A stretch of DNA of 48,717 nucleotides from Oscillospiraceae bacterium (GCA_017522015.1 JAFXAW010000001.1:1-48717); one strand, 5' to 3'; shown: positions 9,901 to 15,950, counted from the first letter of the stretch. A program made the numbers and translations. Notes: generated by a model from the letters alone, not told the origin.

Positions 9901-11572
9901 GTGGGATGACGCAAACGATCAGGACGGCAAGAGACCCGACTCCATCTCGGTGCATCTGCTGGCAGACGGCGTGCACATGGGTGAATCTTATAAGAAGGTT
10001 ATCACCCCCGACGCGGACGGGAACTGGACCTGCACATGGGATGGACTGGATATGAATCACAACGGCCAGCCCATCAGATACACAGTTTACGAGGAGCCTG
10101 TAGAGTTTGAAGCTCCTGCGGATGGAATTGATCCTCTGTCTGCAGAAGGCTATGAACCGTATTACGAGCGAATCTCTGAGACCGAGATTGAGATCACAAA
10201 CGTTTATACACCGGAGATCACAAGCGTCACCGTCAGGAAGGCTTGGGCCGACGATGACAACCGGGATGGCATCCGCCCCGAAAAGATCACGGTGGAGCTT
10301 GTTGCGGTAAACGATGTAACCGGTCAGCCCGTTGTGCTCGGTGATGAGGTTGAACTGAAAGTTGAGCTTACCGAGGACAGCGACTGGACTTACACCTGGT
10401 CTGCACTGCCCAAGTACGAAAACCACGGTCAGCTGATCGACTACTCCGTCAAGGAAGTGGAAGTTGGCGAGGGCTATGACTGTGAGGTCAGCGCAGAGGA
10501 CAACGTATTCACACTCACCAACTCGCACGAAAGCGAAGTCACAGGCATTGTCGTATCCAAGATTTGGGAAGACGAGGACAACAACGACGGCAAACGTCCG
10601 GACGGCATTATCGTTCAGCTCTTCGCCGACGGTGCCGAAGTGGAGGGCGGCCGCGCTGTTCTCACCGAAGAGAGCGACTGGACTTATAAGTTCGAGCACA
10701 GCGATGAGATGCCCTTGTATGTATACAATCAGGGCGAACTGATCAAGTATCATGTCAAGGAAGTCGGTCATGTTGTCAACGGCGTGGAAATCGGCGGTAT
10801 GCCCGGCGGTTATGAAGCGGTCATTACCGACAGCGGTTATGAAATCACCGTAACGAACACGCGTGCATCCGAGAAGATCAGCCTTGCAGTCAGCAAGCTG
10901 TGGGACGATGCGGATAACAACGACGGCATGAGACCCGAATCCGTAAAGCTCACACTGGTTAAAAACGGTGACGATGTGGAAACCGTTGTGCTGAGTCAGG
11001 AGAACGAGTGGAAGCACATCTGGACCGGCCTTTACAAGTATGAAGGCGGCGTCGAAGTTGAATACACCGTTCGTGAAGACGCGGTTGAAGGCTACACGGC
11101 TGAGTATGATTCCATCATGTCCAATGACGGAACGCATATCGACGCAACCGTTACAAACAGCCACGAAGTGCTTACGCAGGAAATCACCATAACAAAGAAG
11201 TGGGTGGATAATAACAACGCGCAGGGCCACCGCCCGGATCTCGTTACAATCCAGCTCTATAAAAATGGTGAGGCTTACGGCGACGCAATTGAAGTGACTG
11301 CAGCCGATGGCTGGACGCATTCCATGGATGTTCCCGTATACGAAAACGGAGAAAAGATTGTCTGGACGGTTGAAGAACTGAATGTCCCCTTCAAATACAT
11401 GGTTTCTTATGACCAGACAACGCTCACCGTTACCAACACGCTCAGTGTCGGCGGTGTCCCCATCACCGGAGACAGCAGCGATCTTCTTGGATTGCTGGGG
11501 CTCTTCTTCGCAAGCGTAGTGGGTATCCTGTTCTGCTGCATTCTTAAGAAAAAGCGCAAATGCGAGCAGTGA
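983..11572 (+). CDS. giant LPXTG-like anchored surface protein with 29 CnaB-type modules
   Basis: A 3,529-residue predicted cell-wall adhesin or stalk. A Sec signal peptide spans residues 1-26 (KKR start, hydrophobic core, ALAA cleavage region). Residues 77-106 hold two C-x-L-E-E-H-x-H-x(4-5)-C units that could bind metal. A unique head domain with a SpaA-like stretch follows to about residue 430. The rest is CnaB-type modules of about 85-120 residues opening with K-x-W-x-D-x-x-N-x-D-G-x-R-P, ending Y-T-V-x-E ... T-N-x-H. K, E and N are the triad expected for intramolecular isopeptide bonds. The C-terminus has VPITGD near 3492, a hydrophobic helix and KKKRK, a sortase signal. No sortase gene is in the window. 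It is a monocistron with its own promoter and terminator. The ligand is unknown. Confidence 0.93.
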   Translation: MKKRIISMLLTVLMVVSLFPSGALAAENAAGDGSAENPYQIGDIVINDGSAEPEGYTAANSRWTRTSDVPASESVACTLEEHDHAAAGCDDACALEEHKHTVENGCITVTPAYTVWTLEQHDEPAMFAANDAVAPIAEDTSLPIHFFLASPGNITNPNGSYVNYYGPGYSDWTGAYTVQGIQDSDAWSQMYTQTGIRNVYDESTVTQYIASWPNGYDAASFKDFGSVTIGRQVYTSDKYEIKWVSIMCRDNDSNNSGLRCNQRNFDGPHIHVDGLLVEKVQPGDMEVYKSIPSALTKDLRFNFTLQKMLQNSLTSPPASADAIDGSFAPMTLTATIPAGQTEAQIIGGSEISFGYYKLTENAYPGWLTSGIALTGSNGRTETVSTNTLYICIAPNGTVQYSTSVSGPYSTMSHVSVINTYDPAYDLSTSVGAVILSGVKHWDDNNNEAGHRPGSITVILKADGQEIQRTSATAPNWSYSFDVSTVPNPTEVEFTVEELPVAGYTLTEKHDPDVIFVSPTDAGGWTRTTTCSQLEFVNETASDGEVIRQTVVLAKTTDQIAVFWTPNPLAQHERDIVIDSTKGLSGLGNPKSYLFFSGEGESVEYGITATSTTVTFEATNNWSMFWVGTFHRQSSETADCSLTNALSTITIQAQKVWDDDNNRDGIRPDSVTVELLANGTLVETAVLSNATSWTKQWHNMPEYANGKKITYTIQEISVPAGYTAAYSSDETGRLYVTNTHAPETIEVTAVKHWEDDNNRDGIRPDSVVLTLYADGIPTGKTVTVTKAGNWTASISGLEKYVNENGVVREIVYTLVERNAPAGYQSTTNGTSVTNTHTIETIDVPVNKVWNDANDQDGKRPDEIIVVLYADGVEVARMPITATGNWAGIFEDMPKYKAGAVGQAIRYTVDEAEVPEGYTKSVNGTTITNSHTPETDTFTVIKKWHDFDNNDGKRPYAVEIELYKNGQPTGRVVTLTAENQWTASWADVPLYEEGVRISYTTVEVAAYITAEDLRSGNPTNVSDTGYTVRHDDYDRVNHISTVTNSYTPELVTLDIQKTWNDGNNQDGIQPDSVTFYLWMTTDAAKLHLAPSEANGWTQVKGVDGAQMSAILARHTDGSWIDAEFTGLPKYKSGNVIYYAVTEKPIAGYTPSYELDPAVGMVHVTNTHEVEKTDVTVTKVWDDANNQDGIRPTSVTLYLYGRDKQTPIDEQTISADANGNWSYTWTGLDKNYAGQEIIYTIREKAVEGYTPSYVETSNRTAITNHYTPETTSVDFAKIWDDAGNQDGIRPRSITITLYANGEAVDTKTVTAAQNWSGTFENLPKYDAGNVIVYTVDETDVPAGYTKSVSGNVITNSHATEKTSVEARKVWVDNNNQDGLRPQQITLVLYANNVEVDRKTVSAAENWAYTWNNLDKFAGGAEIVYTVDEAGVPDGYTKTVDGNVITNTHVPATTDITVTKIWNDDGNRDNKRPRTIVIRLFADGASEPVREETVFGFETTWTHTFTDLPVKNNGAAITYTVDEAEVPAGYTKTVNGTTITNTYTPETTSVSFNKVWRDSNNQDGKRPENVTVILYADGIEKQRMTVGETENWEGTFDNLPKYQTGKVGQLITYTVDEAEVPAGYTKLVSGTTITNAYTPETVAVSVSKAWDDANDQDGIRPESVTVRLSNGESVRLDASNGWKHTFTNLPRYENGVEIQYTITEDAVTGYTAQITGDAATGYHVTNKHIPETTTVSVEKVWNDNDNVDDTRPASITLHIRKNGEHMGESYKKVVKPDANGDWTASWTNLPKYEEGKLINYTVEEEPVGNGYYSGGEWVNGVFRLTNTRAQDKVALTVQKRWDDANNQDNIRPYGVVVQLYADGTAYGNPVTLTAANNWHYVWVDLPENAAGAEGEAIAYTVEELHYVDGNNNEIKLTDLAYTQPDGVDGIVDAMTGTVVITNKHIPDTINIPVTKVWADGNNQDGLRVPVKVALYRNGENTGKTVTLSEANGWTAEFKDLPVHHGIGVDNIYTVEEVETPAAYTVEITGDAAGFTVTNTHTPEVVDIPFEKVWNDANNQDGLRPQSIEITLYADGKAVQTKTVSAAENWSGTFENLPKFDAGTAIGYTVDEATVPAGYEKTVAGSTITNTHVPETISVTTEKVWEDNGNQDGKRPATVTVYLLANGVPTGSAATLSETNGWKHSWDGLDKFDGGAEIAYSVKEAVVGNGYHTTIDGFTVTNTYEPEKTSVNVWKQWDDANNQDGYRPAKITVKLYANGQEKASAELSAQNGWHHSFSGLDKYAGGVLIDYTIDEVRVDQYTTKITGNAATGYTITNTHEAEKTEVTAEKAWDDAENQDGKRPTSVTLYLYGRDKQTPLKEQTISADASGNWSYTWTGLDKNYAGQEIIYTVREKAVDGYTPSYVETSDHTSITNHHTPETTSVDFVKVWDDAGNQDGLRPRSVTVTLYANGEAVDTKTVTAAQNWSGTFENLPKYKEGALIAYTVDETEVPAGYTKSVSGNVITNSHIPITANLNVEKAWDDFNNNDGKRPYAVEITLLKNGDPTSFVLILQENNNWHGVWENMPRYENGNLISYSVLETAYYQTAGSARTPGAPEGYSVMHRYDSTDYKNPVATVTNSYTPVTTGLNVQKTWDDDHNREGKRPSEITVTLYRKIGDNGTWEMMKGSNGKPISAVLNAENEWDADFTGLPAYKDGQKIIYNVVEDDVAGYNRGDEYGEPTDPKYVLNPNTNVVTITNTRKINRDVSVEVTKVWDDMNDQDGIRPYAVVVELYANGIPTGVTKVISAETAGGKVAFTGLYDYYIGKQVIYTVEEVGYYMTAEAYNNGLGEMTKGVPVGYKASVSTVHSDGSNVVDVKLTNRHEPSKISIPVYKTWDDANDQDRMRPGTVEVTLCANGVKTAQVLKLSADTNWSGVFANVDEYAQGEKIAYTIVETAITGYNVDEDGVAQDLIVPVKDGMIDIVNVHEVMKTTVTVNKQWDDANDQDGKRPDSISVHLLADGVHMGESYKKVITPDADGNWTCTWDGLDMNHNGQPIRYTVYEEPVEFEAPADGIDPLSAEGYEPYYERISETEIEITNVYTPEITSVTVRKAWADDDNRDGIRPEKITVELVAVNDVTGQPVVLGDEVELKVELTEDSDWTYTWSALPKYENHGQLIDYSVKEVEVGEGYDCEVSAEDNVFTLTNSHESEVTGIVVSKIWEDEDNNDGKRPDGIIVQLFADGAEVEGGRAVLTEESDWTYKFEHSDEMPLYVYNQGELIKYHVKEVGHVVNGVEIGGMPGGYEAVITDSGYEITVTNTRASEKISLAVSKLWDDADNNDGMRPESVKLTLVKNGDDVETVVLSQENEWKHIWTGLYKYEGGVEVEYTVREDAVEGYTAEYDSIMSNDGTHIDATVTNSHEVLTQEITITKKWVDNNNAQGHRPDLVTIQLYKNGEAYGDAIEVTAADGWTHSMDVPVYENGEKIVWTVEELNVPFKYMVSYDQTTLTVTNTLSVGGVPITGDSSDLLGLLGLFFASVVGILFCCILKKKRKCEQ
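4544..5044 (+). repeat. recent segmental duplication, copy A (modules 7-8)
   Basis: This 501-bp block aligns without gaps to 7991-8491 (constant offset 3447), at roughly 90% identity by eye. It includes an identical stretch of about 80 bp in the second module. It covers most of one CnaB module and all of the next. Confidence 0.85.
7991..8491 (+). repeat. recent segmental duplication, copy B (modules 19-20)
   Basis: Partner of 4544-5044. The same two-module order is kept, which suggests duplication or gene conversion of a two-module unit inside the array. Confidence 0.85.
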
Positions 11573-11611
11573 GCGCCATGACTCGTAACAACTAAACCCC
11601 AACATTAAAAG

Positions 11612-11650
11612 TCTGGCTCGGCAGGCACTCCCTGCCGAGCCAGATTCTTA
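11612..11650 (+). terminator. terminator of the giant gene
   Basis: A 14-bp G+C-rich stem (11612-11625 with 11631-11644), loop cactc, followed by a short T-rich tail, 40 nt after the stop codon. Confidence 0.85.
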
Positions 11651-11737
11651 TGTGTTCACGCTCCCCATGCAAAGCCGCAACCTCCGGTATCCTTTTTTGA
11701 GATTGCGCATAAGTTTTTTTGCCTGCTGCCAAAAGGT

Positions 11738-11766
11738 TTGCAGCGCGGGCAGGAATATGATAAAAT
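11738..11766 (+). promoter_or_regulatory. putative promoter of the glycerophosphodiesterase gene
   Basis: -35-like TTGCAG (11738-11743), 17-bp spacer, -10-like TAAAAT (11761-11766), with the ATG at 11803. The -35 is weak. Confidence 0.45.
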
Positions 11767-11802
11767 ATCTGCATAATCGAAAAAGCGATTGGAGACATTT
11801 TT

Positions 11803-12819
11803 ATGACGAAAACAAAACGTTCCTGCAAATGTATCTTTCGGCGGATTCTGATTATACTGCTGTGCATCGTTGTCGCGCTCGCCGCGCTGGCCGGGCTTGT
11901 TTACTGGCTGGTCACAAAGGACAGCTCCGAAGCCCCGATCTCCACAGACGGTGCCACCAACCCGCTGATCACACCCTTGGGACAGACGATGCTTTCCGGA
12001 CACCGTGCCGGCGGAGGTATCGCCCCGGAAAACACGATGATGGCGCTGAAAAACTGCATTGAGAGCGATGTGTACACCCTGGATATCTTTGAATTTGACA
12101 TCCATCTGACAGCGGACGGAATCCCCGTATTGCTGCACGACAGCACGCTCGACAGAACAAGCGACGCAGCAGAGGTCTTTGGCGCGACCGACGTAGACGT
12201 GGGCACCAAAACGCTGGCGGAGCTGAAAAACTTGAACATGGGCGCGCGTTTCAAAAACACAGACGGAGAAATGCCGTTTGCCGGTCTCCGCGGCGAGGCC
12301 GTTCCCGACGATCTGCGGATCGTGACGCTGGAAGAGGCGCTGAGCTATCTGGAGAGCAACGGAGAATATCACTATATCATTGAAGTCAAAAACAGCGGGG
12401 ACACCGGTCTCAAGGCAACGGACATCCTGTATGAAACCCTCGTTAAGCACAACTGCCTTTCCCGGACGGTCGTGGGAACCTTCCACAACGAAGTGACCGC
12501 TTATATGGATGAGAAATATCCGGACATGCCCCGCAGCGCGGGCGTGAAGGAATGCATCCGCTTTTACCTCCATGCCATGCTGGGCCTGAAGGCCAAGGAG
12601 GGCACATTCCGCTTCGTGGCGCTGCAGATCCCCACAACGGATTACGTCATCAACCTCGGGACCTCCCGCGTGGTGAACTACGCCCACAAAAACAACATCG
12701 CCGTCCAGTACTGGACGATCAACGACCCGCAGGAAATGGCGCGGCTGCAGTCCATCGGCGCAGACGCGATCATGACGGATGTGCCGAATCAGGCGGTCGG
12801 CGTGCTGTCGCAGCCCTGA
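11803..12819 (+). CDS. membrane-anchored glycerophosphodiester phosphodiesterase
   Basis: A 338-residue GDPD-family enzyme that hydrolyses glycerophosphodiesters to glycerol 3-phosphate and an alcohol. The N-terminus (about residues 13-37) is a basic cluster followed by one hydrophobic helix, so the catalytic domain should sit outside the membrane. Active-site motifs are visible: H67-R68, A-P-E76-N-T, E97-F-D99 and L-H112-D-x-T-L-D-R-T. The C-terminal half keeps W-T-I-N-D and D-A-I-M-T-D-V-P, typical of the TIM barrel end. GGAG at 11791-11794 lies 8 nt before ATG. Plausible substrates are deacylated phospholipids or teichoic-acid turnover products, by inference. Confidence 0.93.
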   Translation: MTKTKRSCKCIFRRILIILLCIVVALAALAGLVYWLVTKDSSEAPISTDGATNPLITPLGQTMLSGHRAGGGIAPENTMMALKNCIESDVYTLDIFEFDIHLTADGIPVLLHDSTLDRTSDAAEVFGATDVDVGTKTLAELKNLNMGARFKNTDGEMPFAGLRGEAVPDDLRIVTLEEALSYLESNGEYHYIIEVKNSGDTGLKATDILYETLVKHNCLSRTVVGTFHNEVTAYMDEKYPDMPRSAGVKECIRFYLHAMLGLKAKEGTFRFVALQIPTTDYVINLGTSRVVNYAHKNNIAVQYWTINDPQEMARLQSIGADAIMTDVPNQAVGVLSQP

Positions 12820-12844
12820 GTGAAATCAAGTGAGGAGAAATGCT

Positions 12845-13540
12845 ATGATTCGAAGAATCATCAGAATTGACGAAGAAAAGTGTAACGGCTGCGGTGCCTG
12901 TGCATCGGCTTGCCATGAAGGCGCGATTGAAATGACAGCGGGCAAGGCTCGTCTTACCCGCGAGGATTATTGCGACGGACTCGGAGACTGTCTTCCCGCC
13001 TGCCCAACCGGTGCCATTACATTCGAGGAGAGAGAAGCGCCCGCCTATAACGAAGCCGCCGTTCTTGCTTCCAAAGAAAAGAAGCAAGGCGCGCTTCCCG
13101 GCGCTTGCCCCGGATCACAGACAAAATCCATCCATATTGAAAAATGCGATTGCGGGGATTCCCCCGCGCCGATGAAAAGCCAGCTTTCGCAGTGGCCTGT
13201 TCAGATTAAACTCGCGCCGATAAAGGCCCCTTACTTTGACGGCGCCAATCTTCTTGTTGCAGCGGATTGCACGGCTTTTGCGTACGGCAATTTCCATAAC
13301 GATTTCATTCGCAACCATATCACGCTCATCGGCTGTCCAAAGCTTGATGGCGTTGATTATGCGCAAAAGTTAAAGTCAATCATCGCGAACAACGACATTC
13401 AAAGCATTACCGTGACGCGTATGGAAGTGCCGTGCTGCGGCGGCATTGAGCATGCCGTAAAGCAGGCTTTGCAGGCAAGCGGCAAAGGCATTCCGTTGAA
13501 AGTGGTCACGATTTCAACGGATGGAAAAATCAAGGCGTAG
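12845..13540 (+). CDS. 4Fe-4S ferredoxin-domain protein with C-terminal CCGG motif
   Basis: 231 residues. The N-terminal ferredoxin-like domain shows C13-x2-C16-x2-C19-x3-C23 and a second set C43-x5-C49-x3-C53-P, consistent with iron-sulfur clusters. The C-terminal half has a P-C-C-G-G-I motif. Such standalone proteins are common in Clostridia and are assumed to be electron carriers; the exact partner is not known here. An upstream in-frame GTG (12830) overlaps the ribosome binding site AGGAG (12833-12837), so the ATG 7 nt after it was chosen. The gap to the upstream gene is only 25 nt, so co-transcription is possible. Confidence 0.88.
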   Translation: MIRRIIRIDEEKCNGCGACASACHEGAIEMTAGKARLTREDYCDGLGDCLPACPTGAITFEEREAPAYNEAAVLASKEKKQGALPGACPGSQTKSIHIEKCDCGDSPAPMKSQLSQWPVQIKLAPIKAPYFDGANLLVAADCTAFAYGNFHNDFIRNHITLIGCPKLDGVDYAQKLKSIIANNDIQSITVTRMEVPCCGGIEHAVKQALQASGKGIPLKVVTISTDGKIKA

Positions 13541-13572
13541 TTGCCGCTTCGTTTCCTGTAAACGCCGTCACG

Positions 13573-13607
13573 AAAACGACCCGTTCTTCGGAACGGGTCG
13601 TTTTTTT
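13573..13607 (+). terminator. terminator after the ferredoxin-domain gene
   Basis: A 14-bp stem (13573-13586 with 13591-13604), TTCG tetraloop, then a run of T. It is a textbook intrinsic terminator. Confidence 0.92.
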
Positions 13608-13701
13608 ATTGAAACTCGTCCTCCCTCCCGCGGAAGACGGATTTCATCACGCGATGATTTCATCTCATGGCAGCAAGATTTGTCCCAATTTCAAAAGCGA
13701 A

Positions 13702-13731
13702 GCCCCCCTTGTCCAACGGACGAAGAGGGGC
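13702..13731 (-). terminator. imperfect hairpin, possible terminator of the flavoprotein gene
   Basis: GTCC-aac-GGAC forms the tip and CCCC/GGGG the base, with bulges between. It lies 57 nt beyond the stop of the minus-strand flavoprotein gene. It may be a short palindromic repeat rather than a terminator because the T tract is poor. Confidence 0.4.
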
Positions 13732-13787
13732 CTGTGCGCATTTTAACGGTGTACAGTCAAGCTATGCACTAAATACCGATTTGTCGA

Positions 13788-14441
13788 TTACTGCCACGGA
13801 TTCTGTACCATCTCCGCGCCGAGTGAAAACGCCTTTTTGCGCGTTTCCGGAAAGACCTTGTCGTGACGCTCTTTCTTGGCCTCCGGGTTAAACATCGTCC
13901 AATCATATTTGCTGTAATCGTTCACCTGCAGCGTGTCACCGCAAACCATCACCTTAGTGGGGCCAACCATGCCGCCGAGCGTTTTTTTATACTTCTCGAG
14001 CAATGTGTCGTAACCGACCTTGTCGTAATGTTCCTCGCTGCAGTTGCTCGTCATGATGAAAAGAACGGGAATCAAGTGCGTATTATAGCTTCTCGGCTCG
14101 GTTTTATAGGTCAACGATTGAAAAACCAAGCGTTCGTAAAGCGCGCGAAATGCCGCGCTGACATCCCCGAGATAATTCGGCGAGCCGATGATCAATCCGT
14201 CGGCACTTCTGATTTCGTCAAGCACCTCGGTGAGACCGTCCTTGCAAGCGCAGGTCCCCAGATGCCCGGGAAGCTTGCATCCGAAGCAGGAGATGCAACC
14301 CGTGAATTTTTCCAGCTTATACAGATCAAAAACCTTGACTTCGGCGCCCTCGGCCTCTGCGCCCTTTGCCGCCTCACGCACCAAAGACGCGGTGTTCCAC
14401 GCGGCGCGGGGGCTTGCGTTGATTGCTACGATTTTCTTCAT
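13788..14441 (-). CDS. flavodoxin-fold NAD(P)H-dependent FMN reductase / iron-sulfur flavoprotein-like
   Basis: 217 residues. The start V-A-I-N-A-S-P-R is the phosphate-binding loop of flavodoxin-like FMN reductases, and G-S-P-N-Y near residue 87 is the second FMN-contacting segment. Between them is C49-x2-C52-x2-C55-x8-C64-x-C66, which resembles the compact cysteine motif of iron-sulfur flavoproteins, though the spacing is not identical. It probably transfers electrons from a nicotinamide or ferredoxin donor in the cytoplasm. The ATG at 14441 was chosen because AAAGGAG (14449-14455) lies 7 nt upstream; a longer frame starting at 14459 includes that site. It has its own promoter. Confidence 0.88.
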   Translation of the reverse strand: MKKIVAINASPRAAWNTASLVREAAKGAEAEGAEVKVFDLYKLEKFTGCISCFGCKLPGHLGTCACKDGLTEVLDEIRSADGLIIGSPNYLGDVSAAFRALYERLVFQSLTYKTEPRSYNTHLIPVLFIMTSNCSEEHYDKVGYDTLLEKYKKTLGGMVGPTKVMVCGDTLQVNDYSKYDWTMFNPEAKKERHDKVFPETRKKAFSLGAEMVQNPWQ

Positions 14442-14484
14442 ACGACTACTCCTTTTCATAATTTTTTATCGCTGAAGACAGCAT

Positions 14485-14513
14485 AACATAAATACCGAAA
14501 TTTGGCTACGCAA
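14485..14513 (-). promoter_or_regulatory. promoter of the flavoprotein gene
   Basis: On the minus strand: -35 TTGCGT (14513-14508), 17-bp spacer, -10 TATGTT (14490-14485), 44 nt before the start codon. The stretch from 14514 to 14755 holds no gene I can support. Confidence 0.55.
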
Positions 14514-14598
14514 TATGATATAATCCTTCGGATTAATAGATGTTTTCCCTTGTCGGCAAAATGTGAAACGGAATAAATTCCTCATACGCGAGCCGCGC

Positions 14599-14640
14599 AT
14601 TTCATGGCGTCAGCTATTTCATACCGCAGGCACATTTCAT
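14599..14640. repeat. three ATTTCAT heptamers at 17-18 nt period
   Basis: ATTTCAT occurs at 14599-14605, 14616-14622 and 14634-14640. The 10-11 nt inserts between them are G+C-rich and partly self-complementary, with GCA-type centres. It looks like a decayed array of small hairpins with a fixed spacer. Confidence 0.5.
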
Positions 14641-14755
14641 AAATCCCCGAGGGCTTTTTCGTGCCAAACGCGACCAAAAGCAGCGTAACCAGGGGTTAAA
14701 GCAAGCAAAAGTAGCGAACGGCCTTGTTCAGTAAATTGGAATTTGTTTAATTGTT

Positions 14756-15211
14756 TTAGGTTTCTAAATAGGTATATAAGATATACTTAGCCCATTTATT
14801 TGCTTCTATTTCTAAACTTCTTTCTGTCCGTTCGTTGTCTTCCATAAAATACCATTGATAGTAATGCGTTATTTCATGGGCAACAGAAAACAACACATCT
14901 TCTATCAGATTTCTTTCAGTAACCCTCGAAGCGATGCAAATCTTCGGATATATATTCTTACTACTATCTCCATCATAGAAAATGCCATAAAATTTATGTC
15001 CATCTGTCTGGTGAAGAAAATGCGTTTGGTCGAAAAATTCTACATTTAATCTGATTGGGAAATAGTAATTTTTTCTAATAAACTTAACAAACTCGTTTAC
15101 TTTCGTTTTTATTTGCTCATCAAAACCGATAGGATATTTACATCTCAATCCGTCATTATTTGCCGAGTCAATATATTCGTCTTTGAATTCTTTTTCAATC
15201 CAAAAAATCAT
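14756..15211 (-). CDS. small ImmA/IrrE-like zinc metallopeptidase
   Basis: 151 residues. H112-E113-I-T-H116 is an HExxH zinc motif, and the later E-I-E136-A-N-K-W-A segment matches the place and style of the third-ligand E-x-E-A-N of ImmA/IrrE-like peptidases (COG2856). Known members cleave DNA-bound repressors or act as toxins; the target here is unknown. There is no signal peptide, so action in the cytoplasm is likely. GAGGTG (15217-15222) precedes the ATG. The gene is A+T-rich compared with its surroundings and has a degenerate paralogue upstream (15412-15882). No helix-turn-helix partner lies adjacent, unlike classic ImmR-ImmA pairs. Confidence 0.75.
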   Translation of the reverse strand: MIFWIEKEFKDEYIDSANNDGLRCKYPIGFDEQIKTKVNEFVKFIRKNYYFPIRLNVEFFDQTHFLHQTDGHKFYGIFYDGDSSKNIYPKICIASRVTERNLIEDVLFSVAHEITHYYQWYFMEDNERTERSLEIEANKWAKYILYTYLET

Positions 15212-15246
15212 AAAGTCACCTCGTCAAATTCAGATTTGTTGAATTG

Positions 15247-15275
15247 ATTATATCGCAAAAGCATAAATTGTTCAA
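15247..15275 (-). promoter_or_regulatory. promoter of the metallopeptidase gene
   Basis: Minus strand: -35 TTGAAC (15275-15270), 17-bp spacer, -10 TATAAT (15252-15247). The arrangement matches the promoter of the paralogous gene at 15922-15950. Confidence 0.8.
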
Positions 15276-15287
15276 CGCAAGCAAAAC

Positions 15288-15317
15288 CCTCTATTGTCTT
15301 GGTAGACTCTTTCATGC
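15288..15317. repeat. 30-bp direct repeat upstream of metallopeptidase gene, copy 1
   Basis: Identical to 15964-15993. It sits just upstream of the promoter in both paralogous genes, so gene and upstream region were duplicated together. Confidence 0.9.
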
Positions 15318-15411
15318 GAAAGACTACCTTAACGGAGCAGAATTGAGGTAAGAAAGCCTAAAAGTAGTGTATTTGCTCTGCTCTACAAATTAGAATCTGT
15401 CGAACGGATTT

Positions 15412-15882
15412 CTATTGACGAGAGCAAAGATAGGCTTGCAGGATTTCTTCTACTTCATCCTCATTGGGCGTATATCCCTCATATATCTCATTGCAAAGCC
15501 ATGCATAATAATCCGTTATTGCCTCGATGAAAGAAGTAAGTATCTCTTCAATTGTGCTATGTTCTGTTCTCACAGGGAGACGAATCTCTGGAATATCCTC
15601 GCAATTGCTAAATGTTGGATAGGAGGAAAAATCAGCCCAATAAAACAAATATCCAACCCGTTTACCACTACGGCTAATCAGATAATGATTGTATTCAAAA
15701 TCGACCCACAAGGTAATAGGAATACGATAATTGTTTTCCACCCAAGTTACAAAAGAACGAAGTTCCTGCTCAACATCTGTTGGGATTCTTTTGTCGAATC
15801 CAATATTAAATTCTGGCAAAATGTTTTCAGAAACTTTCAGTTCTACTGTCTGAGCCTTTTTCCAAACACTGTTTTCAGTCAC
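15412..15882 (-). CDS. metallopeptidase paralogue with lost active site (pseudoenzyme)
   Basis: 156 residues, related over its full length to the protein at 14756-15211: I-G-F-D, F-V-x-W/F-V/I, Y-x-x-P-I-x-L and the I-E-E/D-x-L segment line up. Where the neighbour has A-H-E-I-T-H-Y-Y this one has I-E120-A121-I-T-D124-Y-Y, so both zinc histidines and the catalytic glutamate are replaced. The E-x-E-A-N segment is also gone. The frame is intact, which argues for retained non-catalytic function. AGGAGG (15891-15896) lies 8 nt before GTG at 15882; an earlier GTG overlaps that site. An inhibitor, immunity or substrate-recognition role is speculation. Confidence 0.72.
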   Translation of the reverse strand: MTENSVWKKAQTVELKVSENILPEFNIGFDKRIPTDVEQELRSFVTWVENNYRIPITLWVDFEYNHYLISRSGKRVGYLFYWADFSSYPTFSNCEDIPEIRLPVRTEHSTIEEILTSFIEAITDYYAWLCNEIYEGYTPNEDEVEEILQAYLCSRQ

Positions 15883-15921
15883 AGGGAACACCTCCTCGTC
15901 AAAACCTTATTTATCAAATTG

Positions 15922-15950
15922 ATTATATCAAAAAACCATGGTTTTTTCAA
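15922..15950 (-). promoter_or_regulatory. promoter of the pseudoenzyme gene with palindromic spacer
   Basis: Minus strand: -35 TTGAAA (15950-15945), 17-bp spacer, -10 TATAAT (15927-15922). An 18-bp perfect palindrome, AAAAAACCATGGTTTTTT at 15930-15947, occupies most of the spacer and could bind a repressor. Confidence 0.8.

Larger units (their letters stand above)
2279..11446 (+). repeat. tandem array of 29 CnaB-type module coding repeats
   Basis: I counted 29 occurrences of the K-x-W-x-D opening motif in the translation. The first is at about 2297 and the last at about 11200. A non-repeat insertion follows module 1 (about 2610-2930). Some modules are longer, carrying insertions before the closing T-N motif (modules 5, 21, 22, 23 and 27). 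Module 15 lacks the R-P of the opening motif. Modules differ enough to suggest an old expansion with a few recent copies. Confidence 0.9.

Noticed and set aside
3161-11605. 2,814-codon open frame antisense to the giant adhesin gene
   Set aside because: It is in exact codon register with the sense gene, so it stays open only because the sense codons TTA, CTA and TCA are avoided. It has no ribosome binding site, and the sense protein has signal peptide, domains and sorting signal.
11656-12687. 343-codon minus-strand frame over the glycerophosphodiesterase
   Set aside because: The plus strand shows all GDPD catalytic motifs; the minus frame runs through the terminator and promoter region.
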